Source of the DNA: Sindora glabra
Taxonomy: Eukaryota; Streptophyta; Magnoliopsida; Fabales; Fabaceae
Length of the DNA stretch: 64,000 bases
Direction of reading: 5' to 3'
Assembly (NCBI GenBank): GCA_020226215.1
Contig: CM035229.1
Coordinates: forward strand, 82,973,343 to 83,037,342
In this document: piece after piece, positions 1 to 12,100 of the stretch
Position numbering within the stretch: position 1 is the first letter of the stretch
How the letters are laid out: each line of letters opens with the position of its first letter
Program-made: the position numbers and the translations under genes
The notes under the pieces: model-generated
Seen by the model: the letters and a program-made list of their open reading frames with translations, nothing else
What the model was told of the DNA's origin: nothing
The model's database searches: none

Positions 1-1200
1 TAAGGCCTATATGAAAAAGGCCATTTGTGAAGTATATATTACTAAAGACACATCCACTTTCTATTTACATTACTTTGAACCTTATATGCAATTCAGGAGA
101 ACTAGAGTTCATAAAAATAAAAAAGATGGGGATGTAAAAAATAGTGGGGATAGTTGTTCCATTTTTAATTATCCTGCTCATCTAATAGGGGAATGCAAGT
201 GTCATTGATTAACTAAGAGTACTCTGAGGTCTCAATATATGCTTTGCTAAATTGTAATGAAGTGTAATGATATGTGAAGTGAGTATTTAATATAATGAGT
301 TTAATTAATATAATGATATATTTCATAAAATTTTAATTAAAACTAATGGCATGGCATAGGTTGCAGCCTATTTAATCAAACTTTACAACATATGTTCTCA
401 ACCATAAAGGACAAAGAGGTGAACACATGCATTAAAAATGAATTCTACTTATGGCTTTGCAATTATGTAAGCTAAGTCATATCTTATTTAATTAAAGTTT
501 TATACACCTTAGACATTGGTTCTATTGACACTAACACCTTAAACTTATTTTATAATTGGATCGTAACTATAGAGAACACAATTATTAATGAAACAATATA
601 CTTAACATAGCACGAGGTCTTAAAAGAAAAATGTATATATGACTAATGTATTTTATAAATGATAATAAATTTTATACTGTACAATAGAATTATAATAAAT
701 CCACCTCTAACTTCAATGTACATATTAAGGGATCTAGTGATGGGCATTCAAAAGATTATTACTATAAAAAACTTTAAGAAGTTATTAAATTTGATTATAA
801 TGAATTGCCAACAAAGAAAGTGGTATTATTCAACTATTAATAGTTTGATTCTATTCCTAATGGGGGAATAAGATTGCATAAATAATATAATATTATTGAG
901 GGTAAGGTGTCTCAACATTATAATAAGTATGATCCATTTATCTTTGTTTAACAAGTTGTGTAAGTATATTACATTCTACACCTAAGTCATGGAAAAGATC
1001 ACAATGTCTAGTTGTCATTAAAACCAAAATAAAGAGTGTTGCCGATGTTTTATCGATAAATGATGCCATAGTTGTTTTCCAAGATGATGAACAACATACT
1101 TAATTCCTAATGCACATTGAGAATGAAAAGATCTATTCACTGAAGGATAACTTAAGATATTTTGAAGTTGTCCCTACTAAACATATAGCAAATAATGACT
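1..1200 (+). pseudogene. Decayed CACTA (En/Spm) transposase, C-terminal part
   Basis: Remnant of a plant CACTA transposase-type protein; its 5' part lies outside the window. Positions 11-208 are open for 65 codons and match the pattern of the CACTA-associated domain DUF4218: an ICEVYITKD-like start, a YFEP motif, then SCSIFNYPAHLIGECK. Positions about 750-1180 read, with stops and frame changes, like DUF4216: a YYKKL segment, a KKVVLF strand, an FDSIPNGG-like turn, a YNKYDPF motif, a VYYI strand, then VVFQDDEQ. In CACTA elements these two domains normally follow each other in this order on the same strand, as seen here. Stops in the DUF4216 part show it is not functional. The call rests on remembered family patterns, not on a search. 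Confidence 0.72.
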
Positions 1201-2239
1201 TAAATACCTTCAACAAAAAAAAAAGCTTAGGAGGATGAAAGAGGATGAAGAAAAGCAAGATAATAGAGAAAAGATAGATGAAGATAAAAAATAAATACAA
1301 TACAATGACACAAAATCTTTATCTTAGATTATCTTTAGTTTATATAGATTAAAATTTTTCATATATATGTCTTGCGTAATCAATATTTCAAATGATACTA
1401 ACTTAATGAAATTTTTATTTATTATATGTCACTAAGTTTTTAGCAAGCTTAGATCTACCTCTAAATGATGAGCCACCATTTTTAAATTGTATTATTCTTT
1501 ACAAAGTGAAACATATAAGATAAGTTTCTTTAAGAAAGATAAGTCATCCAAAGGTTACAAAATTGGGGAGTCCATCAAAATTATGTTACGAAATAAATCA
1601 TTAATGCCTCATGATATATTTATTGACAAAGTCTATTATTATAAGTCTGATTGTGCTATTAAGATCAAACATAAGTTTCAAGACCTTTTAAAGATCCCAT
1701 CTTTTGTAGCCTTAAAAATAGGGTTTTGAAACTTATATGAGACCTTGATAGCATAATCAAACTTGTAATAATAGACCTTGCCAATATAAATTTTATGAAG
1801 CACTAATGGTTCATTTTGTAACATGATATTATTGGGTTTCTTGATTCTATTAAATTCTATAATACATGAAATTTAAACAAGTGGAAACTTAAATTCCTAA
1901 GGAAATATGTAGAAGTCTCTTTCATAAAAGAACAAAACACATTTGAAAAGGTTAATGACAGACAATTAAGAATTTTCAAGTTTCACTTATTAAAATTTTT
2001 ATCATTTGTTAAAAATATTTAATTCAATTTTTTGTTTATATATAGGTTTCACTATTTTACAAATTTTACATCAAATGACTAGACAATTAATATTTAATAT
2101 TATGAAATTCATTTTTAAAAGTTTGTTAATTAAATATGGTACAAATTATATTTATGTAAAGATGTTTGTTGTATAGGTTATCCTAAAAAGAAGTAACAAA
2201 TTGTTAATATTTTCCAAATTAATAACAAAATTAATGATG
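1201..2239. other. CACTA internal/3' spacer, no gene recognised
   Basis: AT-rich sequence between the transposase remnant and the terminal repeat region. An 80-codon open frame at 1487-1729 (+) is lysine-rich and matches nothing I know. I treat the stretch as internal non-coding sequence of the same CACTA element. Confidence 0.4.
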
Positions 2240-2668
2240 GATTTATAAATGATGACACTAATAAATTTTTAGAATTTTACACATTGACAATGAATTTGAA
2301 TTTAGCAAATCTATTGCTAAATTTTAGTTTGCAATGGAAATGTTGATAAATGAATATTAATGATAGATTATTTTGTTGTTATCTTCCATTTTAGCAATGA
2401 AAAATCCATTCGTAAATACTATGTTTAGCAACGAACAATGTTGTTGCTAATTCTACCTATCATTCATTTTGTTCGTCATTGGCTTTGAGAATTAATGATA
2501 GAAAATAATGATGTAGTGATGATAGAATTAGTGATAAACTCTTTTTAATCCATCACTAAATAAATTACTAATGTGTTATTTATTAATGGCATTTAATCCA
2601 TTTTTTTACTAATAAATTTTCTAAAATTAGTGATAAATTTTTTATTGCTAATTACTATTTTTTTAGTG
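2240..2668 (+). mobile_element. 3' terminal region of a CACTA element, ending in TAGTG
   Basis: This stretch carries many short direct and inverted motifs of the type TTAGCAA / TTGCTAA and TTAGTGATAAA / ATCACTAA, typical of CACTA subterminal repeats. It ends in TTTTTTTAGTG at 2658-2668, so the complementary strand starts with CACTA, the diagnostic terminus. It lies downstream of the transposase remnant in the right orientation. The 2432-2473 part (GTTGCTAATTCTACCTATCA and following) matches 27838-27880 closely, so both belong to one family. The 5' end of the element and its 3-bp target duplication cannot be seen. Confidence 0.6.
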
Positions 2669-4238
2669 AAAAGATGTCATGCTATTTAAAAAAAAGGTAT
2701 TAAGAATTTTTATTAACAATAAAATAAATTTTTAAAATATATGTAATAATATCAAACTAGTATTAGAGTGAAAGTGCAACCACAACATTAAAATTCAATC
2801 CACAAATAATTTAAAGTAGGAAAGAGCTTTTTCTTCAATCCCATTTTATATGTAAATGAACAAATTGCTTTCTAATTTTTTAATGAGATATGTTTAAAAT
2901 GTTAAAAAAATAATTCATATAATCAATACAATATAAAGGTATAAGGATTTTAAAAGTACGATCTTCCTTTGTTACACAACCATGTATAAATTATAAATTA
3001 GATTTATGACCAAATTAGAAATCTAAATTGTGCATTTATTTTAAGTAATGTTACTATTTTCAATTAAACTAGTAAAGTTATTCAACTCTTTTCTATTAAA
3101 ACTTGGGATTTAAGTATACAATCTACTAGCATAGTTCTAATATAAAATACACATGTTAGAAGCAATAATCAAACAAAACATAATGTATGCAAATGCTAAT
3201 AATAAAAACATTTACATAAAATGCGCAAAGTAGGGTAATTCAAATATAATTCTTTAATGGCACTAAAATCCTTGCAAAATCTTTTTCAGGGATGCAAGTG
3301 CTTCAATCAAGGAAATGCTCAACTTGGTTGGAAACTCTAGAAATCCTAGCTTGCTCGTGCTAGAGATAGAGATGCAGTACTAAGCAAATTATGTGGAATT
3401 GCTAAAAAGATAATAAAATGATTACAATTTCTAAACTAACAAAATGCTAAAAGCGAAAGACATAGATTGCATCTAACTTGCTTTCTATGATTAATCTAAC
3501 AAATGGAGCCTCTTGCTTATTGTGATAAAGGTATTTATAGACCCCTAACCTTAAGTGGTTAGTTACACATTGACATCATTAATAGTTATATCATAGAGTG
3601 AGTTGCTATGTATTTAAGTAATTTGAAAAGATGGTCCACCATTCTTGAAAAGATAGTTAGTTACAAATTGACATCATGGATAATTACCCATGACTTTCAC
3701 TTTCGAGCTATTTTCTACTATGGTTAGAAGTCGTGTGAGCTATTCATCCTTTTAACTAGGCCTTGGTCAATTTCCAAGTGTCATACCACAAAAATCTAGC
3801 ATTGGGTTTTATCCTTCATAAACTTTGACTTGACTAAGCAAAATGGTCTTGTCAAATTACTAAAATTTTACAAAATTAGTATAAAATTCACTTATCCTTT
3901 TATACATTTATTCCTCAATCTCACCTTTTTTTTTTTTTAAATCCTAAACATTTGACCTTCTTTGTTTATAAAAGAAAAAAATGAGTTAACAAATATTTTG
4001 ATTTAAAAAGGAAAGCGAGAGAGATGATGAGAGATGATCATTCCTTTAGATAATATATGAAATGGAATTGTATATAATCTTTAAATACTTCTTTTTACAA
4101 TTATATATAGATATGTTCATGTGATATTGCTAGTTGTCTATAGTGCTAGCATGTCTATAGAAGGGGGAACACTGTAAATATCCCATAAAATTATGACCAT
4201 AGTAGTAATTCTATTTCCCATGGTTTTATATGGGATGT
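2669..4238. other. Intergenic spacer upstream of the ZHD gene
   Basis: No gene recognised. The middle (about 3180-3800) is less AT-rich and has the look of an old LTR or leader remnant, with a TATTTATAGACCCC stretch near 3530, but no partner copy was found in the window. The last 300 bp before 4238 hold no recognisable open frame. Confidence 0.4.
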
Positions 4239-4250
4239 CATATATATGAA
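4239..4250 (+). promoter_or_regulatory. Probable TATA box of the ZHD gene
   Basis: A TCATATATATGAA stretch about 50 bp upstream of the ATG at 4295 would place transcription start near 4270, giving a short leader. A second AT stretch at 4224-4231 is an alternative. Inferred from position only. Confidence 0.4.
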
Positions 4251-4294
4251 CCCTGCAGACAGACAGAAAGATAGAGGTAGCAAAGAAGACGAAC

Positions 4295-4858
4295 ATGGAA
4301 GGAGGAGATAGCTTAAACTCTGCCTATCGAGAGTGTCTGAGAAACCATGCAGCCAGCCTTGGCAGCTACGCCACCGACGGCTGCGGCGAGTTTACTCTTG
4401 ACGAAACCTGTCCCGGCGGCCTGCAATGTGCTGCCTGCGGCTGCCACCGCAACTTCCACCGCAAGGTCACGTACCCGCCTGCTCATGGCAGAGGACTGAT
4501 CAGTTACAGCAGCCGCGGAAGAGAAACAGAAATGACGACCGACCTCATGGAGTACGGCGGTGGCGGCGGCAGCGAAGGGAGGCCGCCAAATGCCATGCTG
4601 GACTCGGCGGAGGCGGACCGGACGGGGAAGAAGCGGTTCAGGTCAAAGTTTACGGCAGATCAGAAGGAGAAGATGCTGGCTTTTGCAGAGAAGCTGGGTT
4701 GGAAATTGCAGAGGAAAGATCTAGATGATGAGATAGAGAGGTTCTGCAAAGGAGTTGGCGTTAGTAGGCAAGTTTTCAAGGTTTGGATGCACAACCATAA
4801 GAATTCTACATCATCTTCTTCCGCATCTACTGGCAACGCTTCCTCTCTCACTCAATAG
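4295..4858 (+). CDS. Zinc-finger homeodomain (ZF-HD/ZHD) transcription factor
   Basis: Plant-specific transcription factor of the ZF-HD class, expected to act in the nucleus as a homo- or heterodimer on AT-rich homeodomain sites. Intronless, 187 aa. Residues 11-57 form the ZF-HD dimerisation zinc finger: YRECLRNHAA, then TDGCGEF, then LQCAACGCHRNFHRK, with Cys14, His18, Cys30, Cys45, Cys48, Cys50, His51 and His55 as candidate zinc ligands. A Gly-rich linker (88-92) leads to the homeodomain at about 112-171 (KKRFRSKFT start). Its recognition helix reads VFKVWMHNHKN, with the Met after Trp that is typical of ZF-HD proteins. The C-terminus is a short Ser-rich tail. At 187 aa it is shorter than most ZHDs but keeps both domains, so it is not a MINI ZINC FINGER. 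The ORF is clearly more GC-rich than its flanks. The start is the first ATG, just before the conserved region. I cannot assign a ZHD number. Confidence 0.95.
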   Translation: MEGGDSLNSAYRECLRNHAASLGSYATDGCGEFTLDETCPGGLQCAACGCHRNFHRKVTYPPAHGRGLISYSSRGRETEMTTDLMEYGGGGGSEGRPPNAMLDSAEADRTGKKRFRSKFTADQKEKMLAFAEKLGWKLQRKDLDDEIERFCKGVGVSRQVFKVWMHNHKNSTSSSSASTGNASSLTQ

Positions 4859-7202
4859 AGTTAGGAACTGTACTTTTAAGAGAATATAATTAACCTTGTT
4901 TTATTTATTTGTTTTTTTCTTGATTTTGATCCTTTTGGTTTGTTTTTATAGAAGGCTTGGATGTGATCTATCTATCCCCGTTGAGAATGCGGATAAAATC
5001 TGTTTATTTTTCTCCCCCTTTATTTGATTAGAATTTGTCATTAAGTTAATTAATATGTATTTGGTAATTGATGAAAACTTAATTAACTGCTGTACGCTAA
5101 ACTAACATCACTTTTGTTGGCTTAGCCACCAGCAGGACTGAGAAGAAATGACAAGAAGACTGAGAATTAAAGTAAAGGTTTAAGTTTAAGAAGAAAAATT
5201 GACAATAATTTTCCTCACTGTAAAAATAAAGTCTATTGGAGCTTAATTTTGATGATAAATTTAGGGTTTTCATACGTTTATCGTCGGGTTACCAGCAGAT
5301 CTGCTAAAAATTTGCACTTTTGCAGCGATATATCCTTTTCTGTTTGGATTACATATAAGGTGAGGGCTTTCTATTCACAAATTCATACATTAACTGTCAA
5401 CAAAAATGTGTACGATGCATATTCTTTTACCTGAACTGGTACTTACTATTGTCTCATAAGAAGGATCGAGCGAAAGATCTAAAGATTGGAACATTTCTAC
5501 TCCTTCGTTTGAAATCCAGTTTAAATTCTTGAGTGAATGATAAACTGATTGTCGAATTAGAGTTTTTAACTACCTATTTTAACACTAATGATCTTCATAA
5601 ATTCATTTAAAAAATTGGAGGTGGAGGACAACCCGTCGGCATTTGATAACACAGTGATACCTGCTACTGTTTTTAAAAGTTTTCTCTTTCAAACTTATGA
5701 TTTTCAGTTCACAATATTATTGTGCGCGTTAAATGAGTTATAGTTACAAATAAGTCACTAATTGGAATAATTAGAACTCAGTATTCCTCAAGTAAAATTT
5801 GTAGTTTGAATCTTGTGCATAAAGATGATAAATGCTAGAAAAGCATTCTCTAAATTGGGATTCGCTCAGGCTCAATTCTAAATTATTTGGAATTTAATAT
5901 AATTGTAAGATACTAAAAATTTCAAACAAAAAAAGAAATACAAATAAGTCAGGTGACAGGAGTAATATAGAATTGCAAACCTGTAAAAGCTTAGATTCAA
6001 TTTTAAACAAACAAGCTCAATTAATATATGAGTTGAATTTGAGTTTTATATCATTAGGTTCTAATTGCACACGATTTAAAAAGAACTTAACAAAGAAATT
6101 ATATTTTTTTATAAAATATATATAAACAATATAATATACAAAATTTATATTATATGTAATAAGCTTCTCTTCTTATGTAATCAAAGTTCAAGTTCATAAT
6201 TGAATGAAAAATTTGGGGTAATTAATATTCAGCTTGTTTAAATTCTTTTAGACTCAAGGGCAACTCAAATTAAAAGAATTGATAAACTTGAACTCATTTA
6301 TATATTCAGGTTCAATAAAAATTTTGGAGTAATTAATAATCAGCTTATTTGAATTCTTTTAAATTCATAATCAAGTGCAGTTTGAATTAAAAGACTTGAT
6401 AAACTCGAACTTATTTTTTATTACTAAACTTGTCAAACATGCAAATGTTCGATCGTTCGTTTGCAATCCTAATTTTTTATATTAAAAAAAATTAACAGAG
6501 GACTGGCTTTCTCTATAGAGGTTAGGATTGACTGACATATTACATGCACATTAACTGAGTGATTCATGGAACGGGCAAAATGAAATGTATCTTCTAATCA
6601 CCTCTATCAGGACAGATAAATAACCTGTTGACAAAAATTTTATGTAAGACGTGTAGAACAATCCGTAAAATTTTAAGAATAGAAGAAAATCAAAGGATTA
6701 ATATAAAAATGAAATCTTTGAACACCAACTAATATAAATGGTTTTTCACAGATGAATTTTGTAGTTTATTCAAAATTTTAGGGGGCAAAAATGAGTTCCA
6801 TATGGTGTCAATTGCTACTTTATTAAAAGCACGTGTTTACAGAAGTGACACCCATCACTATTTAGACGGAAATTTTAAGCATAACTATCAAATATATAAT
6901 TGACATAGAGATTCTTTTTGACGATGAATTAGTCATATTAATTAATTACAAGGTTAAATGAATTACAAGCCATATGTTGGACCCGAAAACTGATGATATG
7001 GAGACCTTTGTCTCTTTGAAAGCAATGACTCGATTAAAAGCCTTGATAGGATCGGAACTAATTTAAAGGATCTCTCATTAATCTCCCCGTGTTTATTGAG
7101 GTACAGGTTTTGTCACGAAAAAATATTTATTTATATTTCTTAAAATATTTATCAACCAATATTTCAATAATACAGTGGTATTCAATATAACCTTGAATGT
7201 AA
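4859..7202. other. Intergenic spacer downstream of ZHD
   Basis: Begins with the presumed 3' UTR of the ZHD gene (T-rich, to about 5050), with no clear poly(A) signal. The rest is AT-rich with no recognised gene. A 61-codon open frame at 5249-5434 (+) has no recognisable domain. Confidence 0.4.
6211..6415 (+). repeat. Imperfect direct tandem duplication, ~111-bp period
   Basis: The segment containing TAATTAATATTCAGCTT at 6219 recurs as TAATTAATAATCAGCTT at 6330, followed in both copies by related text (AAATTCTTTTA, then ATTAAAAGA and TTGATAAACT). The copies are diverged, so the duplication is old. Confidence 0.65.
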
Positions 7203-7590
7203 TTAAATGAGTAGTACGTTGGAGGTCTCGACTTCAAACATTTCCATCATGACTTTTTCACGGATGTATTGCAGGGCCCCTGGCCCCCTGTGGCTGCCGC
7301 CTTTGTATGTATGCCTTCCTTCGGACGCAATTCGGGAAAAGACTTGAAACAGATGTTTAACGTATCCTTCATCCGCAAGAAAGCAACTTGGTATTACATT
7401 GGTCCTCACACTCTTTTCATCAACATGTCTAACTTCATAGATCGCGCTCCCTGCAAAAGGCCACCAATTATTTATGAAAGAAGAAATTTTCAACATTCGA
7501 CTCGTTCCAAGACCACGGTTTTGGCGAAATCCCGTTCTCTGGGGCTGCCCTTTCAACCATGGACTAAAATACTGACAGCAGATTATTTTG
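7203..7590 (-). other. GC-enriched gene-like segment, unassigned
   Basis: A sharp rise in GC against AT-rich flanks, with open frames on both strands: 117 codons on minus (7203-7556) and 111 on plus (7269-7604). On minus, TTTTTGCAG-like acceptor text lies inside the frame, so this could be parts of two exons rather than one. No domain is recognised. It may be a relic of a gene, an organelle-DNA insertion or a non-coding transcript. I favour an old gene fragment, but the strand itself is uncertain. Confidence 0.25.
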
Positions 7591-9107
7591 ACTTACCCTT
7601 ATAAGTTGCACCTTAGAGTAAATCATAATACCATTAGCCACATATAAACATAGGACTCATTATTGGTAATAGACTTTCCAGTAACCTAATTAATTCAGGT
7701 GGAGGATAAAACAAGCAGAAAGATGATGGCTGAGAAATTAAAATTGATGTCATTTTCGTGGCATGCTTATTTTGATTAGCTGGCAACAACAGGCAGAAAG
7801 ATCAGGGCTAATTTTCAAGGAGGCACCTGAAAATAGCATCAACATCACAACTTGGAGAAGATAGATAGATGGACAATGGCCTCTTAATCTAATGAACAAA
7901 AAGGTAGAATTCACATTCATGGGACGCGCATGCTTAAAAGACGACAGTATCATGACGGTGCAAGAATATTGTTTTTGCGGGGAAGGCAGGCAGGCACGTC
8001 TTTTTCAGCAACAACTTCAATTATAAGCACAAACCCAGAATCCACCAATATCCCAAATGGCCCCCTAAGGGAGAAAAGGATGGACCTATCACACTCAATA
8101 TTACTTGGTTTCAAACTGCTTCCACTGTTCTGCACATTATTTTCTGTTTCTATGCAAATTCTTGTTTGGAAACAGAATTCCCAACTCTTCATTTCTTTTT
8201 GTTTTTTCTTCTCATTATGATGAAAGTCAGCGTAAAGTTAGGAAGGTACTGTATGGAGGACAACGAAATAAGGTGCAACAGTCTTGTGATACTTTCACTA
8301 TATCTTGTGATATACTGTAAAACAAGAAATGCCACTTTGTATGTAGACTGCATCATTTCCACAAACTCCTCATCATTGATCCAAGCGTTCTCATCCAGAC
8401 ATGCTTCTCGAATCAACTTGCCCCAACCCTCCTGTCTATCTTTGTCATTACACACTCTTAAATTCTTAATCACCCAAATTGATCCACGATCGGCCACTTT
8501 TAATAGCACTCCAAGACAAACCGTGATGCCTCAGAACTTTTCCCTAAAAATTAGTCATCTTTGACGGCGTAACTTTTAACCGTTTTAAGTACGACGAAAT
8601 TGAATCCAAAGCAGGGACAGTTGGATAGCATCAGGTTCAGACTTAGGATTTACGTCCGAATGAACTTAATTATAACAATGTACATATACGCATATCCCTG
8701 TGGTAAAACATTGCCTTCTCTGAACTAATATCAAATATAAAATGTTTACATAGGTAGGTATTCTAAAATCCCCGTTTTGCGTGTTTGAATTGCTGGGAAC
8801 AAGATCTCAAAACATATTTCTCCAGTAGCAAGTATAAAACAAACCATAAAAGTGCATGAGCCACGGAAATTACAAACATAAGGAGGCACTAGGGTGAATA
8901 TTATTGTCGATCTTGGTCATCAATATTTTGGATTTACGTTCGCTTTAAAACTTGGGGTACATGAAGTTAACGGCAATCACTCACTCAGCTTTATGCAAAA
9001 AAAACGCATAAGCGGAGAGCACAATGGTTACAGGAATACAATATCAAGAACAAAACTTGGCGTAATCCGGCACAAAAAGGAGTTGCATGAGGAGCTCTAT
9101 ATGTAGC
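7591..9107. other. Spacer between the gene-like segment and the kinase 3' end
   Basis: Mixed composition, somewhat richer in GC than the rest of the spacer. It includes the relic at 8189-8509 described separately. The part from about 8880 to 9107 should hold the 3' UTR of the minus-strand kinase gene; an AATAAT-type signal on minus lies near 8898. Confidence 0.35.
8189..8509 (-). pseudogene. Possible gene relic, unassigned
   Basis: A 106-codon minus frame whose first two thirds have protein-like composition (GWGKLIREACLDENAWINDE, then EEFVEMMQ) and whose end degrades into a Lys-run. No family is recognised and no partner exons were found. Could be a decayed gene or TE fragment, or chance. 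Confidence 0.2.
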
Positions 9108-12100
9108 TTAACGCTTATGTTTTTCCTTGACAGCTAAGGCGGCAGCCCTATACCATGTGGCTGCAGCCATTGCCCCCGGGTCAGGAACTGATGAAAGAAC
9201 CTCTCCGGATACATAGGTTGAACGCCCAGCCTGCATATGCTACCTTGTCAGATCCTTTATTAGCACTGTGAAAATGTTCAAAAGGATGGAACTAACCTGT
9301 GCAACAACTGAGGCAATTTTCATAGTATCTAGCCAGGTTGGAACTAGAATACACATTATGGAGGGATAAAAATTAAACCATACCAAGAACTTCTAGGAAC
9401 TGTCTCATAAAGACCATGATAACCCCCCCCCCCAAAAAAAAAAAAAAAAAAAAGAGCTTTCTGAAATTGGGAAAACACCTTTTTACACATATACTCAACT
9501 TTGATGATAAAGTTTCCGGTTACTCCTGGGGATTTTTTTATCCCAATAAAATTTTTATCATATGTTTATTTCCCAGTTTAGATTCCTTTCTTCTTGTCAA
9601 TTAAGCTCACTACCCAGCTGGAGGATCTATTAGCAATGCCAATTTAATCAAAAGATGGTTGACATATTAATCATAAGAAAGCATGTACATTACATCTGTA
9701 AGTTCTCTTTGTTCAAGTCAATCACATCCCTTTTATACTAACAAAAACTCTGAAAAGAAGAACCAATAGGGATGTCACCTGTGCTTGCATGTGCTTTGTT
9801 GACTCAGCTCCAGCCAGCGCAGCTTCAGAAGAGAGAACAAAAGCAGTGATGGGATCATTCCCAGCGTTTAATCTCTGTGAATCAGAACAACATGAGTGCC
9901 TAGTAAAATAAGGGCATATCAATTGTGAAGGGCAGAAGAAGATACTGTTGATACCTCTTGAAGAATAGATGATGCAGGAATAAGGGCATCTAACAATGTT
10001 CTATAACCAGCAATAGCACCCCCATATTTACTGACAGCAGCAATGGAATTTGCAAGTGCTTCAGTCCCTGAATTTGAAGGATCAATGAGAATGGACAACC
10101 CATCAAGACAAGATATAACAGAAAAAAGAAATGGGGAAACTCAATCCTGAACATCACTACAATAGGACCATCCTCTCACAATGTTTTGATGTGACACCAG
10201 AGTGGGAGCCTGCTTTCAGCTGTACATATGCAGCCTTACAAAAGATCGTATATCTGAGCGAAAAAGCAAGATTAATAATCAAACATGAAATGACCAGCAG
10301 TCAGATATCATAAATTTCAAAATCTAAGGATGCTAGTGGAATGAAATCATACAATATCCCACTTGTCCCTCCCATAACTCTTCGGATTGATGATCCAATT
10401 TCATTCACAGTTTCTGCAGCATCATTCAGAGGATAACTGCGAACAAAAATTGGCACTTCAAGTAAGACCATAACTACAATTTACATTGACAATCATTTCT
10501 TAGCAACCATCAGTCAGTTTTACAGTTCTACTGGGCACCAAAACTTTTAAGGCCATTAAAAAATATTTCAATACTCAGATAATTCAATACACAACCAGAT
10601 AATTGATTGCCTTTAAGGTCAACATAGTAACAGCAACAACACTACAAGATTAATTTGGGATTGGGGCAAGTAAACAAAGGAAAATGAACATGGAATATCT
10701 TTTTGCTTGATTAAATGGCTAGTTACATTTTCATCATTTGAAATTTGAATGATCCAATTCTATGAATAACCACCAACATCCTTGATGACAGCAATTTAGT
10801 AATGCTACGCAGAGATACCAAAATAAGAACATACTTCTTAAGCCCATTACTCTATCGTTTGCAAATGCTACTCCCCCCCCCCCCCCTCCCTTTTTCCTTA
10901 AACATGACCCAGTAATGTATGAGATTAATGTGCAACAAAGAAGTTTTGTAGAGAAAGACTTGTTTCCTCTTTTACCAGAAAGGTTAAGTCACATTAGAAT
11001 TGGATAATAAACAATGAAAATTATCTCTTTTCATTTAACCATAAAATAAATTTGTGTTTCTGAAAACTGTAGTTGTCAAGATTCAGGAAGTATTGAAAAA
11101 GGAGAAAAGTATTCCTTCCAGTAAAATATGGGCTGATTATCAACCATCTTCCCAGAAGCGCACACAATTAAAACCTATCTTTTGTAAGAAAACGCAACAT
11201 ATATATCAAAGCAAAAAGGAGCAAAGTTTTACTTTTTGAATTCCTCAAGAATTGCTTTTGCACCTCTATACATCTGCAGAAGATCAAACCAGATCCAGAC
11301 AATCAAAATGAAACATTAGCAATTAGAAACCAGAAATGATGATAATTTTAAGGATAGGACTCACAGTTGATCCACAATCACCATCGCCAACTTTGCCATC
11401 CCATTCATTTAGACTGTCTTTAAGATCTATAAGCGCTTTTGCAGCAGCTTCAATGGCAGCCTCAAGAATCTGGCCTTGTTTATTAAGTTGCAGAGGCCGA
11501 CCTTGTGACTTAAATAAAGAAGACATAATAAAAAGATTCCATAAGTAATTTTAATATGTAAAACAAAATGCTAGAGCAAAAAAGGGGGAAAAAATCTGAA
11601 ACAAGATCTCTAACAGTTTCTCTGTTAGCATCTAGCTAAAGGGACATCAAATATTTCATAAATACATACATGAATAAGAGATAGAGATAACACTCTGTAA
11701 AAGAAAATGAAATTTATGATATGAATGTAGAAATGTCAAGTGTATGACACCATAAACACAAATAATGCAGAGAGAATTCAATTGGCTGCAGTCCTAATTC
11801 TTGACAACTTCCTATGTTTACATGTAAAACCTGAATTTTGCAATACTTCAAAACTGATCATATAGTGAGTTGAATTCATCAAACTAGTTCCTTTAAATTC
11901 AAATGTTGCAGATATCATCGAAAGATATTTATTTCACCAAATTTCCATACAATAGGAAAGATATAATTCCCATGTTCATACCTCTTCACTCTTTTCTGAT
12001 TCAGAAGAAGGGACTGTAACAGGAATCTTAGCAGGTGGGTGATTACCTTGTCAACAAAGAACAACTTCAAATTCAATCAATGATTGATGTACGAAATTTT

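Noticed and set aside
2256..2668. A complete 413-bp CACTA MITE starting with CACTA at 2256
   Set aside because: Homology to the 27640 copy continues to the left of this CACTA, and the 3-bp flanks (TGA / AAA) do not match, so it is internal rather than a terminus.
4426..4851. Overlapping open frames on both strands within the ZHD gene
   Set aside because: They are shadows of a GC-rich coding region; the ZHD frame carries the conserved domains.
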